DNA from: Pricia antarctica
GTDB taxonomy: Bacteria; Bacteroidota; Bacteroidia; Flavobacteriales; Flavobacteriaceae
Reading direction: 5' to 3'
DNA length: 64,000 bases
Assembly: GCF_900101815.1 (NCBI RefSeq)
Contig: NZ_FNAO01000002.1
Coordinates: 310,001-374,000 of the forward strand
The position numbers and the translations under genes were made by a program. Positions 42,773-53,105 of the stretch are shown in pieces. Each line of letters opens with the position of its first letter. Positions within the stretch are counted from its first letter, which is position 1. A model generated the notes under the pieces. The model had not been told where the DNA came from. It searched no databases and saw only the letters and a program-made list of their open reading frames with translations.

Positions 42773-45700
42773 ATGAAAATTTCTGTTTTACTCAAAAAGC
42801 ATTTTTGGAAATTGGCAATTTTAGTTTTCTATAACTCTTCTTATGGAAATGCCATTTACAGCAATGAAATCGCCACAGATTCAAACCCTGTTGAAAACAA
42901 CGAAAACTACTTTCAAGATTTGCCCATAACGGGGACAATTCTTGACGGTAACAATCAGCCCTTGCCAGGGGCCAGTATTATAGAAAAAGGTACTTCTAAT
43001 GGAACCCAGTCCGATTTCGATGGCAAATTTGAAATACAGGTGACGGACGAAAATGCCGTGCTCGTGGTCTCCTATGTCGGGTTTTCTACCCAAGAGATCC
43101 CGCTTGCAGGACAAACATCCATTACCATATCGTTACAGGAAGATGCTGCCAAGCTTGATGAAGTGGTCGTAATCGGTTACGGTACCCAAAAGAAAAGTGA
43201 CCTTACCGGTGCAGTGGGATCGGTCAAGGCCGAAGAATTGGCCGAAAGACCCGCCGCCTCAATGAATCAAGCCATGGCCGGTAAGATTGCTGGGGTAAAT
43301 GTAACCTCGGGATCGGGGCGACCAGGGGGTAGAACCGTGGTGCGAATTCGGGGGAATACTTCCGTAAGTATTGCCAATACGCCACTCTATGTGGTCGATG
43401 GGGTAATACTTAATGCGGTTAGCCTACCCAATGGCAGTACCCCCATCGATTATATGAATCCGAATGACATTGAATCCATTGAGGTGCTAAAAGACGCCTC
43501 TGCTACCGCTATTTATGGCGCACGAGGTGCAAACGGGGTTGTCATGGTCAGCACCAAAAGAGGCACTACAACAGGGGCTGGTCGGGTTAATTACGATGTA
43601 GATTTTAGCTTAGGCACCTTGCCCAAGAAACTCTCATTGTTGAATTCCGAGGAGTTTCTTAGAGTTGAAGAAATTGCCTACGCAAATGCGGAAAAATTTG
43701 ATCCGGCGGGATGGGCGGGAGGTGCCTATACCGATCCTACCTTAAAAAGAACCGACCCACGTCTTTTCGATGCTGCAGGTAACCCCCTTTATGATACGGA
43801 TTGGCAAGATGAGGCCATAAGGGCATCTTTCAGCCAAAACCACCAAATTTCATTTACAGGAGGGACCGAAAAAGGTAATTATGGCCTGTTTATGGGCTTC
43901 CGGGATGAAGAGGGCTTGATAGTCGAATCATGGTTAAAACGCTATTCAGGCAGGTTTACCTTGGATACGGATATCAATGATTGGTTAAAGGTTGGGGGTA
44001 GTTTGAGCTATAACGATCAAAACGAGAAACAGATAGACCAACTGGGCGGCGGGGGTATCACTACCATGCGTCAGGTATACGAAGCACTACCTATAATTCC
44101 GGTCCGCTATGATGACGGAACCTTTGGCTCTAACATTGATTACCCTGGTATGGAGGGTGGCGGCAGTCCTGTGGCCGTGGCCAATGACCGAAGATATTTT
44201 CTAAAGACCCAAACTGTTTTGGGTAATTTTTATAGCAATATCGCCCTTCATAAAAACTTGCAATTACGGACTACCATAGGAACCAATATCATCAATCAAA
44301 GAAATGATTATTACGGTGGGCGTGACCTTAGGTACATCGCCCAACCCGACGGAAATGCCTATGTTGACAATTCTCGTTTCAACTCATGGCAGTTCGAAAA
44401 CTACTTGACGTACAACAAAGATTTTGATAGTGAAAATTCGTTAACGGCGCTCTTAGGTCTTTCTTGGCAGCATGTAGATGAATTTAGGTCAAGAGCCGAG
44501 ACCAGAGGTTTTGCGGATGATTTTTATGGCTTTAACAACCTTGGTGCAGGATCAAACCCACAGACCCCAAGCTCAAGTAGAGTTGCCTATGGGCTCAATT
44601 CTTATTTTGGACGTTTAAATTATAGCTATAAAAATAAATATCTATTAACCTTAACGGGAAGGGCCGATGGATCTTCAAAATTCGGTCCCGAAAACCAATT
44701 TGCTTTCTTTCCATCGGCAGCGTTGGCATGGCGGGTCTCGGAAGAAGATTTTTTGTCGCAGAACGAAACCATCTCCAATTTAAAACTGAGAGCAAGTTAC
44801 GGGGAGACCGGCAATTCTGAAATCCAGGCGTATAGAGCGCTTGCCGGATTACAAAGTGGTACGGTAATTTTTAGCGGTGACCGCGCCTCCTACACCATCC
44901 CCGGACGTATGGCAAATCCTGATTTAAGATGGGAAAAAACGGGACAAGTAGATGCAGGTCTTGAATTGGGTGTCCTGAACAATCGAATTGGCTTAGAAAT
45001 CGACGTATACAGAAAATTGACCACCGATATGCTTCTCGATGCACCTGTTCCTGCTACCAGTGGCTTTACGAATGTGTATAGAAACGTGGGGAGCATGGAA
45101 AACAAGGGCATTGAAATTAACTTGAACACCATCAATGTGGACAACGAAGTTTTTGGTTGGAATTCCAATTTTAATATTTCCATTAATAAAAACGAAGTCG
45201 TCGCCCTCTCCGGGGGTTCCGATATCTTCTTGGGATCAACATTGATTCGCGTCGGCGAACCGGTTAGTACGTTCTTCGGATATATCGACGAAGGCACTTG
45301 GAATACGGATGAAGCAGCGCAAGCTGCCATTTACGACAGGTTGCCGGGGGATATTAAATATCGGGACCTTAATGATGATGGCGCCATAAATAGTGAAGAT
45401 CGGGCCATCATCGGAAAAGGTATTGCCGATGGTTTCGGCACTTTTTCCAATACCTTTAGATATGGAAATCTTGAACTTTTGGTCGACTTACAGTTTCAGT
45501 ATGGCAATAGTGTGATGTACCGTGACGAACACTCCGCCGAAGACCGACAAACGATCGCCAACAGTTTTAAGACCGTCTTAAATGCCTGGACACCGGACAA
45601 TCAAAATACCAATGTGGCCCAAATTAGGCCGATTGCCGCCGGTTACGACACCAACAACGATTCAGGAAAATTGAAGGATGCCTCGTTTATAAGAGGTCGA

Positions 45701-45922
45701 AACCTGATGCTGTCCTACGTTTTCAAACCTGAGCTGGTACAACGCTTGCATCTGAATCGTCTCCGGTTGTACACCTCGGTACAAAACTTCTTTGTATCCA
45801 CGAAATATCCGGGGTATGACCCTGAAAGTTCCAATGGCGGGGGAACATTTGATCAAGGATTTTCACTATATGACTATCCGAGGCCCCGCACTTTTGTATT
45901 GGGACTAAATGTTGGACTATAA
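42773..45922 (+). CDS. susC: SusC/RagA TonB-linked outer-membrane protein
   Basis: A 1049-residue outer-membrane receptor. A leader is followed by a CarboxypepD_reg-like domain (G-T-I-L-D-G-N-N-Q-P-L-P-G-A-S), then D-E-V-V-V-I-G-Y-G-T and a plug (A-G-V-N-V-T-S-G-S-G-R-P-G-G) and the 22-stranded barrel ending in an aromatic-rich strand (R-T-F-V-L-G-L-N-V-G-L). It takes up an oligomer with energy from TonB. The downstream SusD lipoprotein closes the lid. No CAZyme is seen next to the pair, so the substrate is unknown. Confidence 0.95.
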   Translation: MKISVLLKKHFWKLAILVFYNSSYGNAIYSNEIATDSNPVENNENYFQDLPITGTILDGNNQPLPGASIIEKGTSNGTQSDFDGKFEIQVTDENAVLVVSYVGFSTQEIPLAGQTSITISLQEDAAKLDEVVVIGYGTQKKSDLTGAVGSVKAEELAERPAASMNQAMAGKIAGVNVTSGSGRPGGRTVVRIRGNTSVSIANTPLYVVDGVILNAVSLPNGSTPIDYMNPNDIESIEVLKDASATAIYGARGANGVVMVSTKRGTTTGAGRVNYDVDFSLGTLPKKLSLLNSEEFLRVEEIAYANAEKFDPAGWAGGAYTDPTLKRTDPRLFDAAGNPLYDTDWQDEAIRASFSQNHQISFTGGTEKGNYGLFMGFRDEEGLIVESWLKRYSGRFTLDTDINDWLKVGGSLSYNDQNEKQIDQLGGGGITTMRQVYEALPIIPVRYDDGTFGSNIDYPGMEGGGSPVAVANDRRYFLKTQTVLGNFYSNIALHKNLQLRTTIGTNIINQRNDYYGGRDLRYIAQPDGNAYVDNSRFNSWQFENYLTYNKDFDSENSLTALLGLSWQHVDEFRSRAETRGFADDFYGFNNLGAGSNPQTPSSSRVAYGLNSYFGRLNYSYKNKYLLTLTGRADGSSKFGPENQFAFFPSAALAWRVSEEDFLSQNETISNLKLRASYGETGNSEIQAYRALAGLQSGTVIFSGDRASYTIPGRMANPDLRWEKTGQVDAGLELGVLNNRIGLEIDVYRKLTTDMLLDAPVPATSGFTNVYRNVGSMENKGIEINLNTINVDNEVFGWNSNFNISINKNEVVALSGGSDIFLGSTLIRVGEPVSTFFGYIDEGTWNTDEAAQAAIYDRLPGDIKYRDLNDDGAINSEDRAIIGKGIADGFGTFSNTFRYGNLELLVDLQFQYGNSVMYRDEHSAEDRQTIANSFKTVLNAWTPDNQNTNVAQIRPIAAGYDTNNDSGKLKDASFIRGRNLMLSYVFKPELVQRLHLNRLRLYTSVQNFFVSTKYPGYDPESSNGGGTFDQGFSLYDYPRPRTFVLGLNVGL

Positions 45923-45942
45923 CAGTATAAAAAGATAAAAGA

Positions 45943-47451
45943 ATGAAAACCTATAAAAATTTCATAAGAATAATAGCGATAACTACCGCCCTATCCTGTG
46001 CCACGGCCTGTAGTGATTTCTTGGACGAGAAGGATGCTTCCAACTTTACCAACGATACGTATTTCACGAAGGCCGAACATGCCGAAAGTGCCGTTAACGG
46101 CATCTATGAACCTTTGGTTCCGATTACCAATAGCGGCTTTGGGGGTGGTACTTGGTTAATGCTTGAATTTGCAACGGGTCTGGCCAACACCGCGTTAGGA
46201 CAGGCTACGGACATTTATTTGATCAAGGATTTGATCAACAATTCGGACAATGGATATGGAGCGAGTTTCTGGAACGAATATTATACCGGTATCTCTAGAG
46301 CCAATTTAGCGATTGAAAAAATCCCTGAAATAAATATGGACGAGGCCGCGAAACAAAACTATTTGGCCGAAGCTAAATTTCTTAGGGCGTACTATTATTT
46401 TGGATTGGTACGTATGTTTGGGAGTATTCCCATTATCACCAGTTCGATCGATTTAAATTCAGAGCAACTATATCCTGAACAAGCTGCCCCTGAGGCCGTT
46501 TACGGTTTGATCATTAGCGATCTTACGGAAGCCGAAAATTCAGCGCTACCCTGGAGGAATGACGCGGGTAGAGTTTCAATGGGAGCGGTAAAAACATTAT
46601 TGGCCGACGTTTATTTGACGTCTGCCGGTTTCCCACTTCAAAAAACGGAAAATTACCCGCTTGCTGCCGCGAAGGCGAAAGAAGTCATTGATTCCGGGGA
46701 GTTCCGGTTATTCGATACGTATGGTGAGTTGCATGATCCTGCGACAAAAAACACGGGGGAATACATTTTCATGACCCAATTTGCGGCCAATATCCAATCC
46801 GGAAACTGGCAACCGGCGATTCTTCCCTATAACCTGGGTATTTCTGTCTATTCTGCCCAGACCGGGGGTATTTTTTCGACGAACGAATTTGCCAACTCCT
46901 ATGAGGTCGGTGACAAACGGGCCGAAGAAAAGCAATTCTATTTTTCGAGCTATTCGCTGGATGCCGATAGAAATGACAGTATCAATTTAGGGGCACCCTA
47001 TATCTTTAAACTTTTTGATGTTCAAGCGAATGAAGAGAGTGCCCAATCAGACCTAAATTGGTCTTTATATCGGTATGCCGATGTTTTATTGATGTATGCG
47101 GAAGCCGTAAACGAAGCTGACGGAGCGCCGTCGGTAGCCGCCTACGATGCCGTCAATCAGGTAAGACAACGCGCGGAAGTTGCCGATCTAGCGGGCCTTT
47201 CGCAAGACGCATTCAGGGTAGCGGTAAGAGTTGAACAGGTTCATGAACTAAGTTTTGAAAATCAAACCTGGTACGATATGGCGCGATGGAGAAAAGCGTA
47301 TAACCCGGCGACCAATATATTGGAAGATTTCGTAGGGCATACCTATACCTATCTGCCGAATAAGGCCCTGACGGAAAGAGAATTATTATTTCCGATACCC
47401 ACCTCTGAAATGCAAAACAATCCCAATCTGACCCAGAATCCAGGGTACTAG
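45943..47451 (+). CDS. susD: SusD/RagB nutrient-binding lipoprotein
   Basis: A 502-residue lipoprotein; lipobox region S-C-A-T-A-C. D-F-L-D-E-K follows, then TPR-rich helices (A-R-A-N-L-A-I-E-K, F-L-R-A-Y-Y-Y-F-G-L-V) and the C-terminal SusD_RagB domain with R-Y-A-D-V-L-L-M-Y-A-E-A-V-N-E and W-Y-D-M-A-R-W. It binds the substrate on the cell surface and delivers it to SusC. A strong terminator follows, so susCD form a unit. Confidence 0.95.
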   Translation: MKTYKNFIRIIAITTALSCATACSDFLDEKDASNFTNDTYFTKAEHAESAVNGIYEPLVPITNSGFGGGTWLMLEFATGLANTALGQATDIYLIKDLINNSDNGYGASFWNEYYTGISRANLAIEKIPEINMDEAAKQNYLAEAKFLRAYYYFGLVRMFGSIPIITSSIDLNSEQLYPEQAAPEAVYGLIISDLTEAENSALPWRNDAGRVSMGAVKTLLADVYLTSAGFPLQKTENYPLAAAKAKEVIDSGEFRLFDTYGELHDPATKNTGEYIFMTQFAANIQSGNWQPAILPYNLGISVYSAQTGGIFSTNEFANSYEVGDKRAEEKQFYFSSYSLDADRNDSINLGAPYIFKLFDVQANEESAQSDLNWSLYRYADVLLMYAEAVNEADGAPSVAAYDAVNQVRQRAEVADLAGLSQDAFRVAVRVEQVHELSFENQTWYDMARWRKAYNPATNILEDFVGHTYTYLPNKALTERELLFPIPTSEMQNNPNLTQNPGY

Positions 47452-47504
47452 GGACCAAAAAATGAAATTAAAGTTAGTTTGTTGAGTTAGTTTTGTTAGT
47501 TGAG

Positions 47505-47540
47505 GATAATCCCCAGTTTTTACTGGGGATTATTTTTTTT
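47505..47540 (+). terminator. Rho-independent terminator after susD
   Basis: AATCCCCAGT (47508-47517) pairs with ACTGGGGATT (47522-47531), followed by eight T. It separates the SusCD unit from the convergent mutase operon. Confidence 0.9.
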
Positions 47541-47601
47541 AGATTCTAGTCTAACCAGGAAAGTACCATACTTTATAGGCTACCTCGCCCCATTCATTAT
47601 A

Positions 47602-49830
47602 TCATTCCCCCCCAATCAATATCTCCAAAATCTGAATGGCTGCATCGGTAATTTTTGAACCGGGACCAAAAATGGCGGTAACCCCGTTATCGAAAAGAAA
47701 TTGATAGTCTTGCTTTGGGATGACGCCCCCCACGATGACCATGATATCTTCCCTGCCATAATTTTTAAGATGTTCGATGACTTGAGGCACCAAAGTTTTG
47801 TGTCCCGCCGCCAATGAAGAAACGCCCAGAATATGCACATCGTTTTCGATGGCCTGTTTAGCGGCTTCGGCGGGGGTCTGGAAAAGCGGACCGATATCGA
47901 CATCGAAGCCTAGGTCGGCGTAACCTGTAGCCACGACCTTGGCGCCCCGGTCATGGCCGTCCTGTCCCATTTTTGCGATGAGAATGCGAGGTCTGCGTCC
48001 GTCTTGTTTAGCGAAACGGTCGGAGAGTTCACGTGCTTTTTTAAAGCTTTCGTCGTTTTGGATCTCTTTGGAATACACGCCTGTTATGGATTGAATTTTG
48101 GCCTTATGCCTGCCGAATGCGGCTTCAAGCGCACTGCTTATTTCCCCCAAAGTCGCTCGGGCCTTGGCGGCTTCGACGGCTAAAGCTAATAAATTTTCTT
48201 CATCTCTCGCTGGTGCGGGTCCGGTTGATTCTACGGGCCTATCCGCTACAGTTTCGCTTTCGGGAGATCTAGTAGTATTTGCGTCTGAACGGGAATTGCC
48301 GGATTCTGCTTTTTGACCGTTTTTGGCGTCGGGATCTGAACCGTTTTGCTCTCGGGCAGCCTCCATTTTATGCTTCGCCAACTCGGTCAGTTTCCTCAAG
48401 GCGGTTTCAACGGCTTGGGTATCCCGCTGCTTTTTGATGGAGGTTAAACGTTCGATTTGCTGTCTTCGGACCTCGTTATTGTCCACTTCCAGAATTTGTA
48501 GCGGATCCTCGTCTTCTAGTTGATATTTGTTCACTCCGACAATCGTCTCCTTCCCGCTGTCTATTCGGGCCTGTTTTTTGGCCGCCGCTTCTTCAATACG
48601 CATTTTGGGGATGCCGGCTTCAATGGCCTTCGTCATTCCGCCCAGGTCCTCGACTTCTTCGATCAGCTCCCAAGCGCTATGGGCAAGATTATGGGTCAAT
48701 TGTTCTACATAGTGACTTCCGGCCCAAGGGTCTACGGTTTTGGTGATTTTGGTTTCATCCCTTAAAAAAAGTTGGGTATTTCGGGCGATTCGGGCGGAAA
48801 AATCGGTGGGTAGGGCCATGGCCTCGTCCAAGGCATTGGTGTGCAGGCTTTGTGTACCTCCAAAAACAGCTGCTGCGGCTTCGATGGTCGTACGGGCCAC
48901 ATTGTTGAATGGGTCTTGTGCCGTTAGGCTCCATCCACTCGTCTGGGAATGGGTGCGAAGGGACATCGATTTTTTGTTTTTTGGATGGAAGGGTTTCACC
49001 AATTTGGCCCAGAGCATCCTTCCGGCACGCAGTTTGGCAATTTCCGTAAAATGGTTCATCCCTATACCCCAAAAAAAGGATAGTCGGGGCGCAAAAGTAT
49101 CGATATCCAATCCCGCTTTTAATCCCGTTCGAATGTATTCCAATCCATCCGCCAGGGTATAGGCCAATTCCAATTCGGCCGTGGCGCCTGCTTCGTGCAT
49201 GTGGTATCCCGAAATACTGATACTGTTGAACTTGGGCATATATTTGCTGCAATATTCAAAAATATCGGAAACGATCTGCATCGATGGGGCAGGAGGGTAG
49301 ATGTAGGTGTTGCGCACCATAAATTCCTTTAGAATATCGTTTTGGATGGTCCCCATAAGTTTTTCCATGGGAACGCCCTGCTCTTGTGCGGCTACGATAT
49401 AAAAGGCCATAATGGGCAGTACCGCCCCGTTCATGGTCATGGAAACGGACGTTTCATCCAAAGGAATACCCTCAAAAAGCAGTTTCATATCCTCGACGGT
49501 ATCGATGGCCACCCCCGCCTTGCCTACGTCACCGGTAACCCGTTCGTGGTCGCTGTCGTACCCGCGATGGGTAGGAAGATCAAAGGCAATGGAGAGCCCT
49601 TTTTGCCCCCCTTTCAAGTTCCTACGGTAAAAGGCATTGCTTTCTTCGGCGGTCGAAAAACCCGCGTATTGCCGGATAGTCCACGGCCGTTGCACGTACA
49701 TGGTGGCGTAGGGGCCTCGAAGATAGGGCGGCATGCCTGCACTAAAGTTGAGGTGTTCCAACTTCTGAATTTCGAGTCCTGAATCCTGAATTTCAGGTAA
49801 TTTTATATGTTGTATTTTTTTTCTTTGCAT
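47602..49830 (-). CDS. scpA: Methylmalonyl-CoA mutase large subunit
   Basis: A 742-residue B12-dependent mutase that interconverts methylmalonyl-CoA and succinyl-CoA. The N-terminal TIM barrel has [18 protein letters not shown] and [10 protein letters not shown]. The C-terminal cobalamin domain has D-G-H626-D-R-G with the lower-ligand His, S-x-L and G-G. Between the two domains is an unusual hydrophilic insertion (about residues 488-540) rich in Asp, Ser, Glu and Asn. The small-subunit gene lies 16 bp upstream on the same strand, which makes them an operon. Confidence 0.95.
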   Translation of the reverse strand: MQRKKIQHIKLPEIQDSGLEIQKLEHLNFSAGMPPYLRGPYATMYVQRPWTIRQYAGFSTAEESNAFYRRNLKGGQKGLSIAFDLPTHRGYDSDHERVTGDVGKAGVAIDTVEDMKLLFEGIPLDETSVSMTMNGAVLPIMAFYIVAAQEQGVPMEKLMGTIQNDILKEFMVRNTYIYPPAPSMQIVSDIFEYCSKYMPKFNSISISGYHMHEAGATAELELAYTLADGLEYIRTGLKAGLDIDTFAPRLSFFWGIGMNHFTEIAKLRAGRMLWAKLVKPFHPKNKKSMSLRTHSQTSGWSLTAQDPFNNVARTTIEAAAAVFGGTQSLHTNALDEAMALPTDFSARIARNTQLFLRDETKITKTVDPWAGSHYVEQLTHNLAHSAWELIEEVEDLGGMTKAIEAGIPKMRIEEAAAKKQARIDSGKETIVGVNKYQLEDEDPLQILEVDNNEVRRQQIERLTSIKKQRDTQAVETALRKLTELAKHKMEAAREQNGSDPDAKNGQKAESGNSRSDANTTRSPESETVADRPVESTGPAPARDEENLLALAVEAAKARATLGEISSALEAAFGRHKAKIQSITGVYSKEIQNDESFKKARELSDRFAKQDGRRPRILIAKMGQDGHDRGAKVVATGYADLGFDVDIGPLFQTPAEAAKQAIENDVHILGVSSLAAGHKTLVPQVIEHLKNYGREDIMVIVGGVIPKQDYQFLFDNGVTAIFGPGSKITDAAIQILEILIGGE

Positions 49831-49846
49831 TTTACTAGGTCAATGA

Positions 49847-51232
49847 CTACTGCTTCCATCCTTCCCCCGTCAACCGCTCTTTCTCGACATTCTCCGCCAA
49901 CCGTCTTTCAATAATCGGTTCAATTAAAGTTTTACAATGTTTTATTTTTACAAACGGATAAAGTTCCATGGTATCCTTCATTTTATCCGCAACGTTTAGA
50001 TACGCATTAGTACCCACCAAAATTTCCTTTCCCGTATCAAAAAGATGTTGTTCTTTGGCTGCGCTCTCCTTTATTTTTCTTTGGATGGTATGGTCTTTCA
50101 GTTGTTTTAAAAAGCCGCCATTGGCTTCGATATCCTTAAAAAGCAACAAAGCATTATCTGCCAGTTGCTGCGTCAGGGATTCAATATAGTATGAACCGTC
50201 GGCTGGATTATCGATAGCGTCAAAAAAGCTCTCTTCCTTTAAGATAAGCAATTGGTTTCTAGCGATCCTTTCTGCAAATTCATTGTCTTTATGATACATC
50301 GAATCGTAGGGAAGGTTGCAAACGGTATCGGCCCCGCCCAAGATAGCTGACATACATTCGGTACTACTGCGCAGCAAGTTCACGTTGTAGGCATACAAGG
50401 TCTTATTGCGTTTGGATGGAATGGCAAGAATGTGACATTTCGTTGGCACCTGATATTCCGCAGCCAAGGCTTCCCATAATTTCCGCAACGCCCGGATCTT
50501 GGCGATTTCAAAAAAATAGGTGCCACCGATAGCTATTTTAAATGTGATTTCCCCTATGGATTTCGGATCGTAACGGTTCAGGTATTCGTTCGCATGTGCC
50601 AAGGCGTAGGCCAATTGTTGTACACTGTTCGCCCCAGAATTTTGATAAAGAGACGCGTCGATAGCCAAGGTGTCCGTTGTTCCGTTTTGTTTGGAAGCCG
50701 CCAAAATATCCTCGATCATATCAAAATCATGTTCCCTATCTAAAAACCAATTGCCCGTTCTTGCCAGCTTTCCGATACAATCGATATGAAGATGGATGTT
50801 GCCTGTCGCTTTGCCAGCTAAAGTAATGGCCTTTTTTACGTAATCGGTGGACAAAAACTGGAAGCTGAAATGAATCGGAACAGCATCCAAATCAATGCCT
50901 CGAAGTAAAGTTTCCAGATCTACCGATTCGGAAGGAACCGTAAAAATCAAACTTTCCGCGCCACGTTGCAGAGCATCGCGTGCTTTTTCATTGGCTTTTG
51001 CGGAATCGGCGACAAAGATATCTTGAGCTATGCGCCATGAAAGCTTGCCCGAAGGTCGCAGATTTATATTCTCCAAATCGTCGGCATGATAAAAAGGCTT
51101 GGTCTTGATGCCTTCCGGAGATTCCCATACCAAGCTTTCATTATAATCCTTTCCCTTTAGCTCATATTGTATTTGCTGTTTCCAAGCTTTAGCGGAGACT
51201 GGATCGAATTCGTCGAATAGGTTTTTTTCCAT
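49847..51232 (-). CDS. Methylmalonyl-CoA mutase small subunit
   Basis: A 461-residue homologue of the catalytic barrel without a cobalamin domain, as usual for the beta subunit. It begins L-F-D-E-F and has F-D-M-I-E-D-I-L and Y-L-N-R-Y-D-P-K patches, plus R-L-A-E-N-V-E near the end. It forms the heterodimer with the large subunit encoded 16 bp downstream. No cobalamin riboswitch is visible in the 175 bp upstream of the start. Confidence 0.9.
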   Translation of the reverse strand: MEKNLFDEFDPVSAKAWKQQIQYELKGKDYNESLVWESPEGIKTKPFYHADDLENINLRPSGKLSWRIAQDIFVADSAKANEKARDALQRGAESLIFTVPSESVDLETLLRGIDLDAVPIHFSFQFLSTDYVKKAITLAGKATGNIHLHIDCIGKLARTGNWFLDREHDFDMIEDILAASKQNGTTDTLAIDASLYQNSGANSVQQLAYALAHANEYLNRYDPKSIGEITFKIAIGGTYFFEIAKIRALRKLWEALAAEYQVPTKCHILAIPSKRNKTLYAYNVNLLRSSTECMSAILGGADTVCNLPYDSMYHKDNEFAERIARNQLLILKEESFFDAIDNPADGSYYIESLTQQLADNALLLFKDIEANGGFLKQLKDHTIQRKIKESAAKEQHLFDTGKEILVGTNAYLNVADKMKDTMELYPFVKIKHCKTLIEPIIERRLAENVEKERLTGEGWKQ

Positions 51233-51398
51233 AGATTAAGAGATACTCCTTTTTATGAAAATTACGATTTTAAAAGGGAAACAGAAAAATTTATACCCGA
51301 CACTGTTACCAACGAGTGGGTTGAGGATTCAAAGCAGGCCATGAACATCGCTTACTAGTGACAAATTTTCAAGCAATTCTTGCAATGAGAAATTAGAT

Positions 51399-51406
51399 TA
51401 TCTTTG
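51399..51406 (+). promoter_or_regulatory. Candidate -7 promoter box of toxin-antitoxin unit
   Basis: TATCTTTG fits TAnnTTTG exactly; a TTG at 51380-51382 could serve as -33. Transcription would start near 51413, which puts the ATG at 51409 outside the RNA and favours 51430 as antitoxin start. Confidence 0.5.
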
Positions 51407-51429
51407 TTATGTATATAAACAAAATTGTC

Positions 51430-51669
51430 ATGGATATTAAGGCGGACCTTAAATGGATTCAAAAAGAGTTAAAAGGGGTCAAAGACCCTACGTTTATTGA
51501 AGCTATAAAAAATATGCTACAGTACCGAAAAAAAGTATACTCGGAAGAACGTATTAGTATTGAACAATATAATAAAGAACTTGACGAATCTATTGCAGAT
51601 ATCGAAGCAGGAAATTTTCATACTCATGAAGAAGTCAAAACAATGATACAGCAATGGGGAAAAGGATAA
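51430..51669 (+). CDS. Antitoxin-like protein of a RelE/ParE-type pair
   Basis: The ATG at 51430 (79 aa) is preferred because the promoter box at 51399 would start transcription after the ATG at 51409. The protein is helical and acidic: an N-terminal helix (K-A-D-L-K-W-I-Q-K-E-L), then E-Q-Y-N-K-E-L-D-E-S-I-A-D-I-E-A-G and H-E-E-V. This is the usual C-terminal neutralising tail of Phd/ParD-like antitoxins (short-ORF type). It overlaps the toxin gene by 16 bp. Confidence 0.75.
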   Translation: MDIKADLKWIQKELKGVKDPTFIEAIKNMLQYRKKVYSEERISIEQYNKELDESIADIEAGNFHTHEEVKTMIQQWGKG

Positions 51670-51956
51670 TTTGGACTAATCATGCCATTGCAGCATTGAA
51701 CGAATCTTTTTTAGATTTATTAGAACAAACCCAATCTATAGAAACTACGATAAAGGTCATCGAGGAAGTCCATGAATCTACCTCTATATTAGCAACTGAC
51801 CCAGAGATTTATAAGGTGGACACACTTAGAAAAGGTAATAAAGGATATATTAGAGCTTACGAAAAACACTCGTTTAGAATATCCTATTTGATTGAAGATG
51901 AAGCCATTTATATAATCCGTGTACGGTACGCAAGGAAAGAACCTTTAGAATATTAA
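51654..51956 (+). CDS. RelE/ParE-family toxin
   Basis: A 100-residue protein. It has the RelE/ParE fold order: W-T-x-x-A at the first strand, two helices, then beta strands Y-I-R-A-Y-E, F-R-I-S-Y-L-I and Y-I-I-R-V-R-Y-A-R. The Arg-rich last strand is typical. It may cleave mRNA (RelE) or poison gyrase (ParE). Its start codon lies inside the antitoxin gene. Confidence 0.85.
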   Translation: MGKRIIWTNHAIAALNESFLDLLEQTQSIETTIKVIEEVHESTSILATDPEIYKVDTLRKGNKGYIRAYEKHSFRISYLIEDEAIYIIRVRYARKEPLEY

Positions 51957-51998
51957 TATCTCGGAAGTGCGAGTAGCTCTTAACCCTCAAATAAATAA

Positions 51999-53090
51999 TT
52001 AGTGGTATTGTCTACAATACCACTGATAAATCTTACGCAAACCATCCTTTAATTCAACGGTATGCCGCCACCCCAGACCGTTTAATTTGGTGACATCGGT
52101 CAGTTTTTTTAGGGTGCCGTCGGGTTTGTCGGTGTTGAAGTAGAGGTCGCCTTTGAATCCTACGGTAGATTTTATTTCTTCCGCCAGCTCCTTGATGGAA
52201 ATATCGACACCGGTACCGATATTGATATGGGTATTCCGTATTTCTTTGGATGATGGTTCGTAACAATCCTTGAAATCCCTATTCTCCATCAAAAATACAC
52301 AGGCATCGGCCATGTCTTCGCTCCATAGAAACTCACGCATGGGTTGTCCGCTGCCCCATATCTCTATTTTTACCGTATCGTCTTGTGTTTGAATCCCATA
52401 TTGGTCTAAGACCGCGACTATTTTTTCCTGATCCGCTTTTCCATCGATACCTTCCACGGGTAGACGGTTGAGGTCTTTGCGGATGGTCTCCCAATCATCG
52501 TTTTCCAAGGCTTTGCCCAAATGGATTTTGCGCAACAAGGCCGGAAGCACGTGCGATTTTTCAAGATCGAAATTATCATTGGGGCCGTAGAGGTTCGTCG
52601 GCATAACCGCGATAAAATTAGTACCGTATTGCAGATTATAGCTTTCACACATTTTGATACCCGCTATCTTGGCAATGGCATAGGGTTCGTTGGTATATTC
52701 AAGCGTATCGGTAAGCAGGTAGTCCTCTTTCATAGGTTGGGGACAGTTTTTGGGATAGATACAAGTGCTTCCCAAGAACATCAATTTTTTAACGCCATGG
52801 CGATAACTTTGATCGATAACGTTGTTCTGTATCATCAAGTTGGCGTGTATGAAGTCTGCGCGAAAGGTGTTATTGGCCATAATACCACCAACCTTGGCCG
52901 CTGCCAAGAAAACGTATTCCGGTTTTTCGGTTTCAAAGAAATCCGCCACCGCCTTGGTATCGGTAAGGTCTAGTTCGCTATGGGTGCGAGATATCGTATT
53001 GGTATAGCCTTTGTCCCGCAAATTGGTAAGCAGGGCACTGCCCACAAGGCCACGATGACCGGCTACGTATATTTTTGAATCCTTTTCCAT
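51999..53090 (-). CDS. fcl: GDP-L-fucose synthase
   Basis: A 363-residue NAD(P)-binding epimerase/reductase. G-H-R-G-L-V-G is the dinucleotide loop, S-T-C-I-Y-P the catalytic Ser strand, and Y136-A-I-A-K the Tyr-Lys pair. N-L-Y-G-P-N-D-N-F follows. An extra segment (about residues 195-240) is common in Bacteroidota versions. It converts GDP-4-keto-6-deoxymannose to GDP-L-fucose, using the product of Gmd encoded 16 bp upstream. Confidence 0.93.
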   Translation of the reverse strand: MEKDSKIYVAGHRGLVGSALLTNLRDKGYTNTISRTHSELDLTDTKAVADFFETEKPEYVFLAAAKVGGIMANNTFRADFIHANLMIQNNVIDQSYRHGVKKLMFLGSTCIYPKNCPQPMKEDYLLTDTLEYTNEPYAIAKIAGIKMCESYNLQYGTNFIAVMPTNLYGPNDNFDLEKSHVLPALLRKIHLGKALENDDWETIRKDLNRLPVEGIDGKADQEKIVAVLDQYGIQTQDDTVKIEIWGSGQPMREFLWSEDMADACVFLMENRDFKDCYEPSSKEIRNTHINIGTGVDISIKELAEEIKSTVGFKGDLYFNTDKPDGTLKKLTDVTKLNGLGWRHTVELKDGLRKIYQWYCRQYH

Positions 53091-53105
53091 AGGGTGCAGG
53101 CAGAC

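Noticed and set aside
48520-49782. Long plus-strand frames opposite the mutase gene
   Set aside because: They are antisense shadows of the scpA gene, which has full family motifs on the minus strand.
51233-51408. Possible cobalamin riboswitch before methylmalonyl-CoA mutase
   Set aside because: Too short and no B12-box-like sequence or stable stem was found.
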